Of a DNA stretch of 35,474 nucleotides, positions 14,601 through 22,857 are shown piece after piece. The notes under the pieces were generated by a model. The model was not told the origin of the DNA. It saw nothing but the letters and a program-made list of their open reading frames with translations, and did no database searches. The stretch comes from Alphaproteobacteria bacterium (GTDB lineage: Bacteria > Pseudomonadota > Alphaproteobacteria > Micavibrionales > Micavibrionaceae): NCBI GenBank assembly GCA_018000295.1, contig JAGNKE010000026.1, forward strand, positions 1 to 35,474, in the 5' to 3' direction. The translations under genes and the position numbers were made by a program. Every line of letters starts with the position of its first letter. Position 1 is the stretch's first letter.

Positions 14601-16621
14601 AAGGCGGACTCCCAGGTCGAGGTGATCGTACGCTCCTCCGGCTCCCCTACCCCTTCCTTGATCTCGGTGGGCAACCCGCGGGACTCGTACTTCGCCTGCG
14701 TGATGTTGCCCTCCCAGTCGGTGGACTGGATCAGAAGCCCCTTCGCTTCGTAGGTCATCAAAGCCTGCGATGCAGGACAACTTGTGCTGGCAACGCCATC
14801 AACCTTAACGATTTCACGCTTCCCGAGAATATTCGCAATTGTGTAAACCGTATCCTTGCCCAGCGGGTTGGTGACTGTGACTTGAGTATCGCTGATATAA
14901 GCAATTGTATAGCTGTTCGTCCCCCCCGCCCGCTGCGAGGACACGGGGCGCCCCAGAGTATCGTAAGCCCAGGTCAGGTAGCGCACCCCGTTCTCGTTGG
15001 TCAGCCCCGTCAGCGCGTTAACAAAGCTCGTATTTTCATAGTGATAGATGCGGGTCTTCGTGTCGGGCTTGGTGACCTGCGTCAGGTTGTTGTTGGAACC
15101 GAAGGTGTAGCTGTAGGTGCCATCCGGCGTCGCCACGGAGGAAACGCGGCTGGATCCGTCATAGGAAAATGTCAGGGTCCGCCCGCTCTCGTCCTTGACC
15201 GTGCTCAAACGGCCCGACCCGTCATAGGTCAGGTTGAGCGCCTCGCTTCCCAGATATTCGATCCGGGTCAACTTGAAACTGGTGTTGTAATATTCTTTGA
15301 TGTCATCAGGTGTCGTGTAGAGATAACCAATAAGAGTGGTCCCGCTAAAACGCTCTGCAAATATGGCTGTTACGTCGTAGTCAAACGGCTTCCAGCTGCC
15401 GCTCGTCTGCTTTACAAAAGATCTTTGAACCCCTTGGGCGTCAGTAAGAAGAGCTGTGGTCGTAGAAGCGGTTGAAGTAACCTGGAGGTTTCTGTCGTAG
15501 TTATGCCGCCAGAACTTCCCAAAATTATAATTAATCCAGCTCGCTTCGCTGCGATAAATCCGTTTGAGCATCAAAGAACTGACGCCAGTATAATCAACTT
15601 CGCTGAGGGTTTTAAAACCGTTGACAAAATCTATGGGATCCTGCGTTTTCTTACCCCAGCAATCGCAACGAAACCAAGAGGCTAGACCGGAACAATCATC
15701 AGGTTCTTTGGCAGCGGGTTTTGGGGGTTTAGTAAAATCGTTTCCTGACTTGGTCGTACAACTCGCACCGGAAGGTATACTCTTAATATAGAAATAGGTC
15801 TGGAAGTTGCCTTGCCGCGCCGCCGGACCGCCTTGCGTGGCAATAAACTGCGTCCCCGCATCGTCGGCAGTCATCGTGATATAGAAGTTGCCTTGCGTCC
15901 CCTGAACGATGAATTTCCCGGTATTGCAGACCCTCTGCTGGTTCTGGCCGTTCGTATGCTGGATGTCCCAGCCGTTCGCCGTATCCCACGAATATGAATC
16001 GCCCGTGCTTCTGGCAATTTGCAAGAAAGTTGACGCATCGTTCGGCTGGTGGTTGACGCTGTAGCCGCCCGCGCTGGTGCTGTAATCGTAGCAAAGCTCG
16101 AAAGGAATATTGGTGAGTTGCGTCGGGCCTGCTCCGGTCACTTCGCAGGTGACGGTATCCTGTGTGCGCGTGTGGTTAGTAAACCCACCCTCGGCATAAT
16201 GCGTGTCCACTGTGCCGGTGACCACGAACCCTGACATGGCCGACGTCATGCCGACGCGGATATTCCGCTCATAGCCCTGCGGCACGGTAGGAGGCCGACA
16301 GACATATCCGGTATAGCCGTCGCTGGTCTGCTTGGTGGCGACGTTTTGCCATGTGCCCGTATCGGCGTGCTTGGTGGCGCGCCCGTCGCAGTTCGTATTC
16401 GTATGATAGACCGCCATGACGTAGATGTACGAACCGAACCATGGATAACTGGCGTTCAGCGGAACAGGCTCATACCAGCCCTGAAACCCGGCGCAATTCG
16501 TTGTCGGCGCGGCGGTGCAGGAATCAATGGCGCTTGAGGGGTGCGGTGTGAGAACCGGAAGAGCAGCAAAGAAAAGAACAGCAAGAAGCCGGGAATAAAA
16601 ACGCACACGCCTGTTCGTCAT
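11663..16621 (-). CDS. Full-length RHS/YD-repeat polymorphic toxin with EndoU-type tip
   Basis: 1652 aa. A Sec signal peptide lies at residues 1 to ~32 (LLAVLFFAALPVLTPHPSSA). A Cys-containing N-terminal region (~33-310) is followed by a DUF6531-like entry (DPIDFVNGFKTLSEVDYTG), some 1000 residues of RHS/YD repeats (YDxxGRL, YTYDALNRL, YDANGN), and the conserved shell closure DPIGLAAGLNTYGYAAQNPL. The tip begins near 1451. Its last ~90 residues (MEHILSGHKRGGTRLVPG, then TLFPEWMSPKQI, then IDIWIDTGTGIIEGAWPI) match bacterial EndoU nucleases, with likely catalytic His near 1571 and 1576. EndoU toxins cleave RNA, often tRNA. No PAAR or T6SS gene is nearby, so export probably begins at Sec. The immunity gene overlaps its stop. 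Confidence 0.9.
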   Translation of the reverse strand: MTNRRVRFYSRLLAVLFFAALPVLTPHPSSAIDSCTAAPTTNCAGFQGWYEPVPLNASYPWFGSYIYVMAVYHTNTNCDGRATKHADTGTWQNVATKQTSDGYTGYVCRPPTVPQGYERNIRVGMTSAMSGFVVTGTVDTHYAEGGFTNHTRTQDTVTCEVTGAGPTQLTNIPFELCYDYSTSAGGYSVNHQPNDASTFLQIARSTGDSYSWDTANGWDIQHTNGQNQQRVCNTGKFIVQGTQGNFYITMTADDAGTQFIATQGGPAARQGNFQTYFYIKSIPSGASCTTKSGNDFTKPPKPAAKEPDDCSGLASWFRCDCWGKKTQDPIDFVNGFKTLSEVDYTGVSSLMLKRIYRSEASWINYNFGKFWRHNYDRNLQVTSTASTTTALLTDAQGVQRSFVKQTSGSWKPFDYDVTAIFAERFSGTTLIGYLYTTPDDIKEYYNTSFKLTRIEYLGSEALNLTYDGSGRLSTVKDESGRTLTFSYDGSSRVSSVATPDGTYSYTFGSNNNLTQVTKPDTKTRIYHYENTSFVNALTGLTNENGVRYLTWAYDTLGRPVSSQRAGGTNSYTIAYISDTQVTVTNPLGKDTVYTIANILGKREIVKVDGVASTSCPASQALMTYEAKGLLIQSTDWEGNITQAKYESRGLPTEIKEGVGEPEERTITSTWESAFALPNVVTLDDLSMDYDYDASGRLTKITATDTNTSETRIWNLTYWANGTDPSGNTILGRLKEIDGPRTDVTDKTTFTYDANYNLTKITNALNQETQITARDAAGRPTTVLDANNVQTNLTYDSNGRVQTITAAVGTPLQAVTTLTYNFAGDITAMQLPNATTMGFTYDNARRLTTITDSLGNSSNFTLNNAGNVTKEERKDPGNTLKFQYTQTFDEMARILKHIGAGAQEWDFAYDKNSNLTSFTDANNNQTTYAFDALQRLVGSTDPISGVTNASINQLDQTTKIEDPRTNDTDYTYNAFGDATQLVSPDTGTASFVYNKAGDVTQMTDSRGVVTNYTYDALNRLLTVAYPSDSTLNVTLSYDDNPVPGACGPSKGELCRTVDPSGTTDYKYNALGQLIEVKEVRGGLTFTTGYEYDLAGLLKKITYPSGRQATYTRNTNGQVTGVSAPVNGSAVNIASSIAYLPFGPVTGLTYGNGKTLSATFDQDYRLTARSVGGVFSESYTYDANGNILTKGSHTYDYDAMNRITEEIFGMTTTAWAYDPIGNRLSETVNATPTAYTYPAGSSKLSSVGGTSYSYDAMGNVTQKGPQAFVYNAAAQMKEAKLSGVTVGTYRYNAYNQRTKKVAGGNTTHYVYGPGGALIGEYNGSGVLIREYIHANGEPLAQIDKPGASESILYLHTDHLLTARYATNAAGSTVWSWESGAFGKETPTGSATVNLRFPGQYFDAETGLHYNWHRYYDPATGRYITSDPIGLAAGLNTYGYAAQNPLSAYDPDGKAIWWVGAGITAILWGITIYNNWDGIQNALNSDTPFCDLANLLGPQMLLDLAIGYGSAWVVEAAAVRAITGIVAQAGARLAPKITRAIKEYIEDESGSFDWNRGRPKSANLPKVKEIKMEHILSGHKRGGTRLVPGNNKTLFPEWMSPKQIEKAIREAYKNGKRMETQGTQVRVRGISSDGTVIDIWIDTGTGIIEGAWPIP

Positions 16622-16834
16622 GAAATGCTGTCTCTCTTTTTATACGTCTCTCCTGAACCCGGCCCCGGCGAATTTTATTTTCAGTGAAAGTGAATTCTAG
16701 TATTGTTGATTTTAATCCTAGCGGGAAGCCCGAGAACAGCGCAAATAAAAAGTTATTCGTTGCAGAGGTTTTCAGGAGCGCGGGGATTATTTTGAGATTT
16801 ACATACGATTGTATTCGCATCGGTGGGCACGGAG
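16622..16834. other. Divergent intergenic region, RHS gene and exported protein
   Basis: This AT-rich spacer should hold the promoter of the RHS gene (minus) and of the exported protein (plus). AGAGAGA just before the RHS ATG is a plausible ribosome-binding site. I see no convincing -35/-10 pair, palindrome or RNA structure. Confidence 0.3.
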
Positions 16835-17557
16835 ATGAAAAAACAAAGATCAACTGACAACTTGTTTCTGAAGACCGGAGTCATGGCCTGCGCCGCGCTC
16901 TTTCTGCTGCAAAGTCCGGCGGCGGCTCAGGCGCAGACAAAAGCTCCGTCCACAGAGGAACGGGCGGAACTGGCCAAGCATCCCAGCTACACGGGCTATA
17001 TCCACCTGATCGAAAGCAACGAAGGCAACGGGCTGTTCGATTTCCTGAAAGCGAATGACGGAAAGACCGTCTTTATCGACTCCTCCGTGCTGCGCTATTC
17101 CCCCGCGCCGGAAGGCCTAACCGAAGACCAGCGAGACCGCATTGCGCCCACAGACCGCTTTGAAAACCCTGTCGTCAAGAACTGCTGGGGGAAGGAGATC
17201 AATCTGGCGGGCCGCCTCACCTCCGGTGAAACAGGATTCCCGCTGGCAGAAAACGCGGCGGATATTGAAAGCAGCTGCAAGACGCGCATTTCAATCAACA
17301 TGATTGATGACGGCCACGGCGGAAACCTCCGGGTGTTCACGGGGTTCGACAAAAACGAGATTTTCTTTGCCGGATTTTTTGCCGTGAAGGCCGAAGAACT
17401 CTCCGGCGGTAAGACCCTCTACCGCCTGACCGAAGTCCAGGACAGCATGGAGGAAAAGACCGTGCAGGCGTTCTATGCCCATGCCACAATCCGGGACCGG
17501 CCTCTTCGCAAGCTGGATATTGATGAAAAAGAGAACAACAAAGATAAGCCGAAATGA
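16835..17557 (+). CDS. Exported hypothetical protein
   Basis: About 240 aa from MKKQRSTDNLF; a GTG 12 bases upstream is equally in frame and neither has a good ribosome-binding site. Residues ~13-36 form a signal peptide (TGVMACAALFLLQSPAAAQA, cleavage after AQA). The mature protein is strand-rich with two Cys (KNCWGKE and ESSCKTR) that could form a disulfide. I do not recognise the family. It is transcribed away from the RHS gene and converges on the RTX gene across a hairpin terminator, so it is probably monocistronic. Confidence 0.7.
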   Translation: MKKQRSTDNLFLKTGVMACAALFLLQSPAAAQAQTKAPSTEERAELAKHPSYTGYIHLIESNEGNGLFDFLKANDGKTVFIDSSVLRYSPAPEGLTEDQRDRIAPTDRFENPVVKNCWGKEINLAGRLTSGETGFPLAENAADIESSCKTRISINMIDDGHGGNLRVFTGFDKNEIFFAGFFAVKAEELSGGKTLYRLTEVQDSMEEKTVQAFYAHATIRDRPLRKLDIDEKENNKDKPK

Positions 17558-17560
17558 CAA

Positions 17561-17597
17561 ATATCAGGCCAACATTAATGCTGGCTTGATATTTTCG
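17561..17597. terminator. Bidirectional hairpin terminator between convergent genes
   Basis: ATATCAGGCCA (17561-17571) pairs with TGGCTTGATAT (17582-17592), 11 bp with one G-U pair, around a 10-base loop, followed by TTTTC. It sits between the stops of two converging genes (17557 and 17611). Confidence 0.7.
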
Positions 17598-17610
17598 ATT
17601 ATCCCTGATT

Positions 17611-19785
17611 TTATACAATCGTTGTGTGTTCAGTAATAAGGATAGAGGTGTCCAGTCCGGTTACGCCCTCAATCTTTGCGAACGTCGAGAACCCTCCCGC
17701 GACACCTGGACCGGTGAGATCCGCCTGCACAAGCGTATCGCTTCCCGAGACGGTCAGCCTAACGAAACCGCTTAGGTCGTCTGTTGCGGGATTATAGCGT
17801 TCCAGAACATCGGAAATATCAATCTTATCGCCGTCGAGGGCGCTGAAGTCCTTGATCACATCGACGCCTGTTCCCTTGTCGTTGGCATCAAACCAGAAGG
17901 TGTCGGCACCGGAACCGCCATAAAGCTCGTCGGCCCCCTTCCCTCCGAAGATGATATCGTCACCGTCCTCGCCGTAGATTTTGTCCTTGTCGGCGCCGCC
18001 GTGCAAAAGGTCGTTATCGAGGCCACCATACAGCACATCCTTTCCGGAATCACCGTACAATTCATCATCGCCGCCATAGCCGCGCAGCGTGTCGTTTCCG
18101 GCCAAGGCGATATACTTGTCGTTCACAGGATCGGCGCCGTTAAACGTATCAATGCCCGTCGTTCCCAAAGTTACGCCCGCCATTAGGAGTAAATTCAACT
18201 CCGGGTCAGAAGACTGAATCTCGGTAAAGATCCGGTTAGATAGAAGTTCAGTCGAGAGTTCGCCTAGAACGGCGTCGATACCAAATGCTGCATTCTCTCC
18301 AGCAAAGAGGGCGAATTCACCCACAGAGTAGATCACTTCATCTTCATAAAAGGCATACTCGTCAAAAGCACCGCTCATCTTAGACATTAAATCGCGCGCA
18401 GCATTCGCACCAATGATGCCATCTAAACCATTATATGTCATGTACTGGACAATAGTCTGAATAGTGAAATGGGTATAGAAAGTTCCTTCGGCAGCAAATG
18501 TGGACAGCTGCTGGTCTGTCAAGTAATCCGTTGCAGCATCCATGATGCGAAGGTCGCCCCTGGCTCCTTCGCCGAGGATGAGACTGATCCCATGACCAAA
18601 CACGTAATCTCCCATCTTTTCCATCCAGTTATGGATGGTGTTGGGTACAAGAAAATAATCGCCCGTGGACTCACCGTAAGAACCCCTGCTCAGACTGTAT
18701 AAAATTTCGTCAGAGATGCCAGGAAGAATGGCGTTAATTTCGGCAGCTTTTTGGTCGCTTAAATGTTTGAGTACCGCGTTAAAAACAGCATAATTATCCT
18801 TGCCTTCAGAAAACGAAAGGCCGTCCACTATGGTATACGCATCCATTTGCTCTCCGAATTTCTGCATGAGGTTGTCGGCAGCATTTGCGAGCGGAGTATC
18901 ATCATCGTCCAGAAATCCAACATCCGTGTTGATCAGGTTGTAAAGAGTCTGGTCTGGATAAAAGGTTTCTCCTAAAGCCTCGACCTGCTCAGGGCTCAGG
19001 CGATTCAGCAGGACATTAAACGCTTCGAGGTTCGGCGGGAAAGGATCAAAGAATCCATCCGGGATGGTCTGCATCGCCAGCCCGAGCGAATCGATGTCGC
19101 ATTGGGCGCCGAGTTTAGTCATGAGGTTGCGGATCGCATCCGTAATTGCGGCATCGTCGTCCAACGAAAAAAATTCATTGTTGTTGACGATATTCAGAAG
19201 AGTTTCGCCCACAGAGGTTCCCAAACCCAGCTCCGTTTTCTGCTCCGGCGTCAGGTAGTCGGTGACGGCATCGAGGGCGCCGAAATTCTTGCCGGCAGAA
19301 AAGAACGTCATGGCATCAGCAATCGACTGGGCATCGGCCGCAGAGCCAAGCTTTTGCATCAGATTTCTGACAGCGCTTTTGATTGTAGCGTCGTCGTCGA
19401 CCGAGGGTGTGTCATGCGAGGTAATATTCGACAACGCCCGCCCAACATAAGGCGTCGCGGCGAAATCGGTCACCTGCGCGGGGGAAAGATAATCCGTCAG
19501 GGCGTCGAGCGCGGCGTAGTTCGCCTCTTCGGAGTAGTCAAGCAAGGCTTCTCCGATCGCGCCCACGTCCAAATAAGCGCCCGCTGTAGACATCAGGCTG
19601 CGCGTCATCGATTTTTCCAGAAGCGGGTCGGTGAGTTCCGTAATGTTGGACAGTACTTCTGAATAAACTGTAATAAGAGGAAGTTGTTCAGCAAGGATGT
19701 TTTCCAGCGTATTCTTAAAGAGCGGCTTGTTGCCTGTACTGGAGGCAAGGAGAAGATTGGCTTCGATTTCGGCGATTGTGGGCAT
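17611..19785 (-). CDS. RTX (haemolysin-type Ca-binding) secreted protein with N-terminal ~80-aa repeats
   Basis: 724 aa, start chosen at MPTIAEIEANLL with GGAG 6 bases upstream. Residues ~562-632 hold about seven GGxGxDxLxGG-type nonapeptide repeats (GGDDELYGDSG, GEDGDDIIFGG, GGSGADTFWF) that bind calcium. Residues 633-724 form the type I secretion tail (DVIKDFSALDGDKIDISD). There is no Sec signal, as expected for type I export; no transporter gene is in the window. Residues ~60-510 form about six repeats of ~80 aa, each with an (N/D)LMxK(L/M)G motif (63, 141, 220, 305, 386, 465) and a TDYL(S/T)xxQ motif (97, 175, 258, 338, 419, 507). I do not recognise this repeat; adhesin or structural roles are possible. 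Confidence 0.85.
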   Translation of the reverse strand: MPTIAEIEANLLLASSTGNKPLFKNTLENILAEQLPLITVYSEVLSNITELTDPLLEKSMTRSLMSTAGAYLDVGAIGEALLDYSEEANYAALDALTDYLSPAQVTDFAATPYVGRALSNITSHDTPSVDDDATIKSAVRNLMQKLGSAADAQSIADAMTFFSAGKNFGALDAVTDYLTPEQKTELGLGTSVGETLLNIVNNNEFFSLDDDAAITDAIRNLMTKLGAQCDIDSLGLAMQTIPDGFFDPFPPNLEAFNVLLNRLSPEQVEALGETFYPDQTLYNLINTDVGFLDDDDTPLANAADNLMQKFGEQMDAYTIVDGLSFSEGKDNYAVFNAVLKHLSDQKAAEINAILPGISDEILYSLSRGSYGESTGDYFLVPNTIHNWMEKMGDYVFGHGISLILGEGARGDLRIMDAATDYLTDQQLSTFAAEGTFYTHFTIQTIVQYMTYNGLDGIIGANAARDLMSKMSGAFDEYAFYEDEVIYSVGEFALFAGENAAFGIDAVLGELSTELLSNRIFTEIQSSDPELNLLLMAGVTLGTTGIDTFNGADPVNDKYIALAGNDTLRGYGGDDELYGDSGKDVLYGGLDNDLLHGGADKDKIYGEDGDDIIFGGKGADELYGGSGADTFWFDANDKGTGVDVIKDFSALDGDKIDISDVLERYNPATDDLSGFVRLTVSGSDTLVQADLTGPGVAGGFSTFAKIEGVTGLDTSILITEHTTIV

Positions 19786-20295
19786 GGAGAACTCCTTTAA
19801 ATAAAATTATGGATAATATCTTCTATAGACCCTCAAGGCTTAAGCCTAGACTGTAGAACTTTTTGGCCAAACCCATAAGGTCGTTAAAAAGGACATTGAT
19901 TTCTGAGATGATTCCAGAAAATACAGCGATTGTGCAACTATAAATTTCACGGTTTAGTCAAATTAGAATATTTAGATATTTGCGTTATGCCCGAAACCAC
20001 AAACGGGCACACCGACTAAAACGGACCAAATGACTAGAAACCGTTCAAAGATTTAAAGGCTATACACTGTCCTCTCATGGACTGGAAAACGTGCTGTGCG
20101 CTTGTACCCGGCATCATACAAAGAGTTCGATAGCTCTCGATAAAGGGCAGCCATTCACTTTTAGATTTCCGTGCATATAGAGAATCTAGCGGAAAACCTC
20201 GCTGTTTACCGGGTTAGAATAAGGATAAATTCTTCCTTTTCGCCCTTTTTTATGTCATAAGCGCGCATTCAAAAGAATGAAAGCTGCTTGATCCT
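19786..20295. other. Divergent intergenic region with one copy of a 75-bp repeated element
   Basis: This 510-bp gap separates the RTX gene (minus) from the ABC-F gene (plus). No ORF with a credible start is present. Its notable content is the conserved element at 20048-20123. Flanking AT-rich DNA should hold the promoters of both genes, but I cannot single out a convincing -35/-10 pair. Confidence 0.5.
20048..20123. repeat. 75-bp intergenic element, copy 1
   Basis: The core 20067-20094 matches 30640-30667 at 27 of 28 positions (CTGTCCTCTCA, then GGACTGGAAAACGTGC). Similarity extends outward, from AAGATTTAA at the left edge to CAT.ATACAAAG at the right. It lies about 170 bp before the ABC-F start codon. 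Function unknown; it could be a small RNA, a leader element or an intergenic repeat. Confidence 0.7.
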
Positions 20296-22140
20296 ATGCT
20301 GACTGTATCAAATCTGACCTATAAAATTGGTGTCCGCACGATATTGGACGACTGTAATGTTGCCATTATGGACAACTGGAAGGTGGGTGTTGTCGGGTTA
20401 AACGGTGCGGGGAAATCCACATTATTCAAGCTTATTGCGGGTGATTTAACGCCCGATGGCGGGACAATCGCCATGAGTGTCAAGCAGAGGATGGGGATGG
20501 TCCGGCAGGACATTCCCGAGGTCGAGACATCGCTTCTTGATTTGGTGCTGGAGGCGGATGAGGAGATGGCCCGCCTTTGGAAGCAGGCCGAGACGGAAGA
20601 GGATCCGAACAAAATTGCCGATATTTATCAGCGCCTTGCCGATATGGATGCGTATTCCGCGCCGGCCAAGGCCGCGCGCCTTCTGACCGGTCTTGGGTTT
20701 ACGGAAGAGCAGCTTAGCGAGCCGTTTTCATCCTTCAGCGGGGGCTGGCGGATGCGCGTCGCGCTGGCTGCGGCGTTGTTCGTCGAGCCTGAAATCCTGT
20801 TACTTGATGAGCCTACAAACCACCTGGACCTTGAAGCGATCATGTGGCTCGAGAGCTATCTCGCCAGCTATCCGCATACATTGCTGATTATTTCTCACGA
20901 CCGCGAAGTTTTGAATAAATGTATCGATCATGTTATCCATGTCGATCGCCAGAAGCTTAAAATGTACACCGGCAATTATGACACGTTCGAGCGGGAACGC
21001 GCCGAAGCGCTCGGCCTTCAGCAGAAGATGTTCGAGAAGCAGCAAGCCGAACGAGCGCACATGCAAAAATTCGTTGACCGTTTCAAGGCGCAGGCCTCCA
21101 AAGCCAGTCAGGCACAGAGCCGGATTAAGGCACTCGAGCGGATGGATATTGTAGATGCCGTGATTGCTGACCGCGCCGTGCATTTTACCTTCCCCAACCC
21201 GAAGGAAATTCCATCGCCGATGATTTCCATCAATGGGGCGGATATTGGATATACGGCCGGAAAACCCATTTTGAAGCGCGTGCGCGAAAGCATCGCGAAT
21301 GATGATCGCATTGCGCTGCTGGGGGTGAACGGGCAAGGGAAGTCCACCTTGATGAAGCTGATTGCCGATAAGCTCGCGCCGATGAGCGGCGATGTGTTTC
21401 GTTCGCCCAAGCTTCGCATCGGCTATTTTTCCCAGCACCAGACGGAAGAGCTGGATGTTGAATCCACTCCGTATCAGGAAATGATGACGCTGATGCGCAA
21501 AACCTATCCGGATATTACGGAGCCGAAGGTGCGCGCGAAACTGGGGTCTTTTGGTTTTCCGCATACGCTGGCGAATAATACGATTAAATCCCTCAGCGGG
21601 GGGGAGAAGGCCCGATTGCTTTTTGCTCTCATGAGCTTCGATGCGCCGCATTTGTTGCTGCTGGATGAACCGACGAACCATTTGGATATTGATGCGCGGG
21701 AAGCCTTGGTGCAGGCGCTCAACAATTACGAAGGCGCTATTGTCATTGTGAGTCACGATCCGAACATGGTCGAACGCGTTGCCGACCGTCTCTGGGTTGT
21801 GCGTGATGGCGCGTGTGTGCATTTCGACGGGGATTTAGAAGACTACCGCAATTTCACCATTCAGGCGCGCCGTGACAAAGCGAAAGACAGTAAGAAGAAA
21901 AAAGAAAAGACGGTTGATGTGTCTGCGGAGGTTATTCCGTTGAAGGCGGCGGATCCTAAACTGGAGAAGAAGATCGAGAGTTTAGAGGCGCATAAGGAGG
22001 AACTGGAAACCTTGATGAGTGCGGACGGGTTTTATACGAAGCCTCTCGCCGAAACGAAGAATGTGCAGGATATGCACGCGCAAGTGGTGGCAGAGTTAGA
22101 GGCGATGGAAGAGCAGTGGCTGCAGGCGTTGGCGGGTTAA
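20296..22140 (+). CDS. ABC-F family ATPase (YheS/ABCF3-like)
   Basis: 614 aa, soluble, with two ABC domains and no membrane segments. Domain 1: Walker A GLNGAGKS (residues 34-41), signature FSGGWRMR, Walker B LLLDEPTNHLD. Domain 2: GVNGQGKS, LSGGEKARLL, LLLDEPTNHLD, and switch His in ISHD and VSHD. Between them lies a long charged linker (FERERAEALGLQQKMFEKQQ), the P-site tRNA interaction motif region; the C-terminus is a Lys-rich coiled coil. ABC-F proteins bind the ribosomal E site and relieve stalled translation. Length and arrangement fit the YheS/Uup branch; the exact subfamily cannot be fixed by eye. Confidence 0.9.
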   Translation: MLTVSNLTYKIGVRTILDDCNVAIMDNWKVGVVGLNGAGKSTLFKLIAGDLTPDGGTIAMSVKQRMGMVRQDIPEVETSLLDLVLEADEEMARLWKQAETEEDPNKIADIYQRLADMDAYSAPAKAARLLTGLGFTEEQLSEPFSSFSGGWRMRVALAAALFVEPEILLLDEPTNHLDLEAIMWLESYLASYPHTLLIISHDREVLNKCIDHVIHVDRQKLKMYTGNYDTFERERAEALGLQQKMFEKQQAERAHMQKFVDRFKAQASKASQAQSRIKALERMDIVDAVIADRAVHFTFPNPKEIPSPMISINGADIGYTAGKPILKRVRESIANDDRIALLGVNGQGKSTLMKLIADKLAPMSGDVFRSPKLRIGYFSQHQTEELDVESTPYQEMMTLMRKTYPDITEPKVRAKLGSFGFPHTLANNTIKSLSGGEKARLLFALMSFDAPHLLLLDEPTNHLDIDAREALVQALNNYEGAIVIVSHDPNMVERVADRLWVVRDGACVHFDGDLEDYRNFTIQARRDKAKDSKKKKEKTVDVSAEVIPLKAADPKLEKKIESLEAHKEELETLMSADGFYTKPLAETKNVQDMHAQVVAELEAMEEQWLQALAG

Positions 22141-22164
22141 ATAATCTTAATCACAAAATATATC

Positions 22165-22848
22165 CTATTTGATTTGAAATCCCCAAGGCTCTTGATTTGC
22201 ATTTCCAATTACATGCACTTGTTGAAATGGAACGTTTTCTGCCTGTTTTTGTAGCTCTACTATAATAGTAATCCAACGTTCTTTCGGAAGAATAGAAAAG
22301 TCAGTTTGTATTAACAAATAAAAAACTCCTTCATATTTAGGATTATTCTTTCGAGAAAGACAACGCAAAATACCATCTTTTGTAGATTGAAGAGCTTGAT
22401 CGGTTGTATATGTAGTGCGAGGTTTAGATATGCGCTTTTCAAAATCTTCTCGTGGGGCATCATCTTGAATCCCAAGAAAACCACGGCCCATCCCTGTTTC
22501 TATCAGTTCTGTGTTTCGAAAGTGTCGCTCCTTTCCACGTTCAATGGTAACTTCTATACCAGAATTAATTCCATTGTTTATCAACCAACAATCAGGCGTA
22601 TTGTTATCAAGTGGAAAACGCACTTGTCCCGTCTCAATTTTTCTATATTTTAAAAAACCCGATACAGGACATATTTCATCTCTTAGTTTTTTCCACGGAG
22701 GTCTTCCAAGACGAAAATAATTTAAATCGATCTCAGAACGTTCATCTTCGAATAAGTTTTTTAAATTTTTATGAAAATCAGAAACATTCATTCCATTAGG
22801 AGCTGATAAATCCTCATAAAGTTTATTTAATGCGTTAATATCAAACAC
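22165..22848 (-). CDS. AT-rich orphan gene, possible nuclease-like protein
   Basis: 227 aa from GTG 22848. I do not recognise the family with confidence. PLDNNTPDCWLINNG followed by SGIEVTIERGKER has the shape PD-x(n)-ExT, which could be a PD-(D/E)xK nuclease-like core, but this is speculative. A strand-rich C-terminal part ends VIGNANQEPWGFQIK. The gene is clearly more AT-rich than its neighbours, pointing to horizontal acquisition. It converges with the ABC-F gene and lies 9 bp downstream of the 70-aa gene on the same strand, with AGGA before its start. Confidence 0.6.
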   Translation of the reverse strand: MFDINALNKLYEDLSAPNGMNVSDFHKNLKNLFEDERSEIDLNYFRLGRPPWKKLRDEICPVSGFLKYRKIETGQVRFPLDNNTPDCWLINNGINSGIEVTIERGKERHFRNTELIETGMGRGFLGIQDDAPREDFEKRISKPRTTYTTDQALQSTKDGILRCLSRKNNPKYEGVFYLLIQTDFSILPKERWITIIVELQKQAENVPFQQVHVIGNANQEPWGFQIK

Positions 22849-22857
22849 TGATTTTTC

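Noticed and set aside
11894..15475. A 1193-codon open frame on the plus strand across the RHS gene
   Set aside because: It is exactly antisense to the RHS coding frame, its product is rich in Arg/Gly/Val/Ile without domains, and it reflects codon bias of the GC-rich RHS repeats.
21108..21822. Long minus-strand frames antisense to the ABC-F gene
   Set aside because: They are shadows of a clear, full-length ABC-F protein with all motifs on the plus strand.
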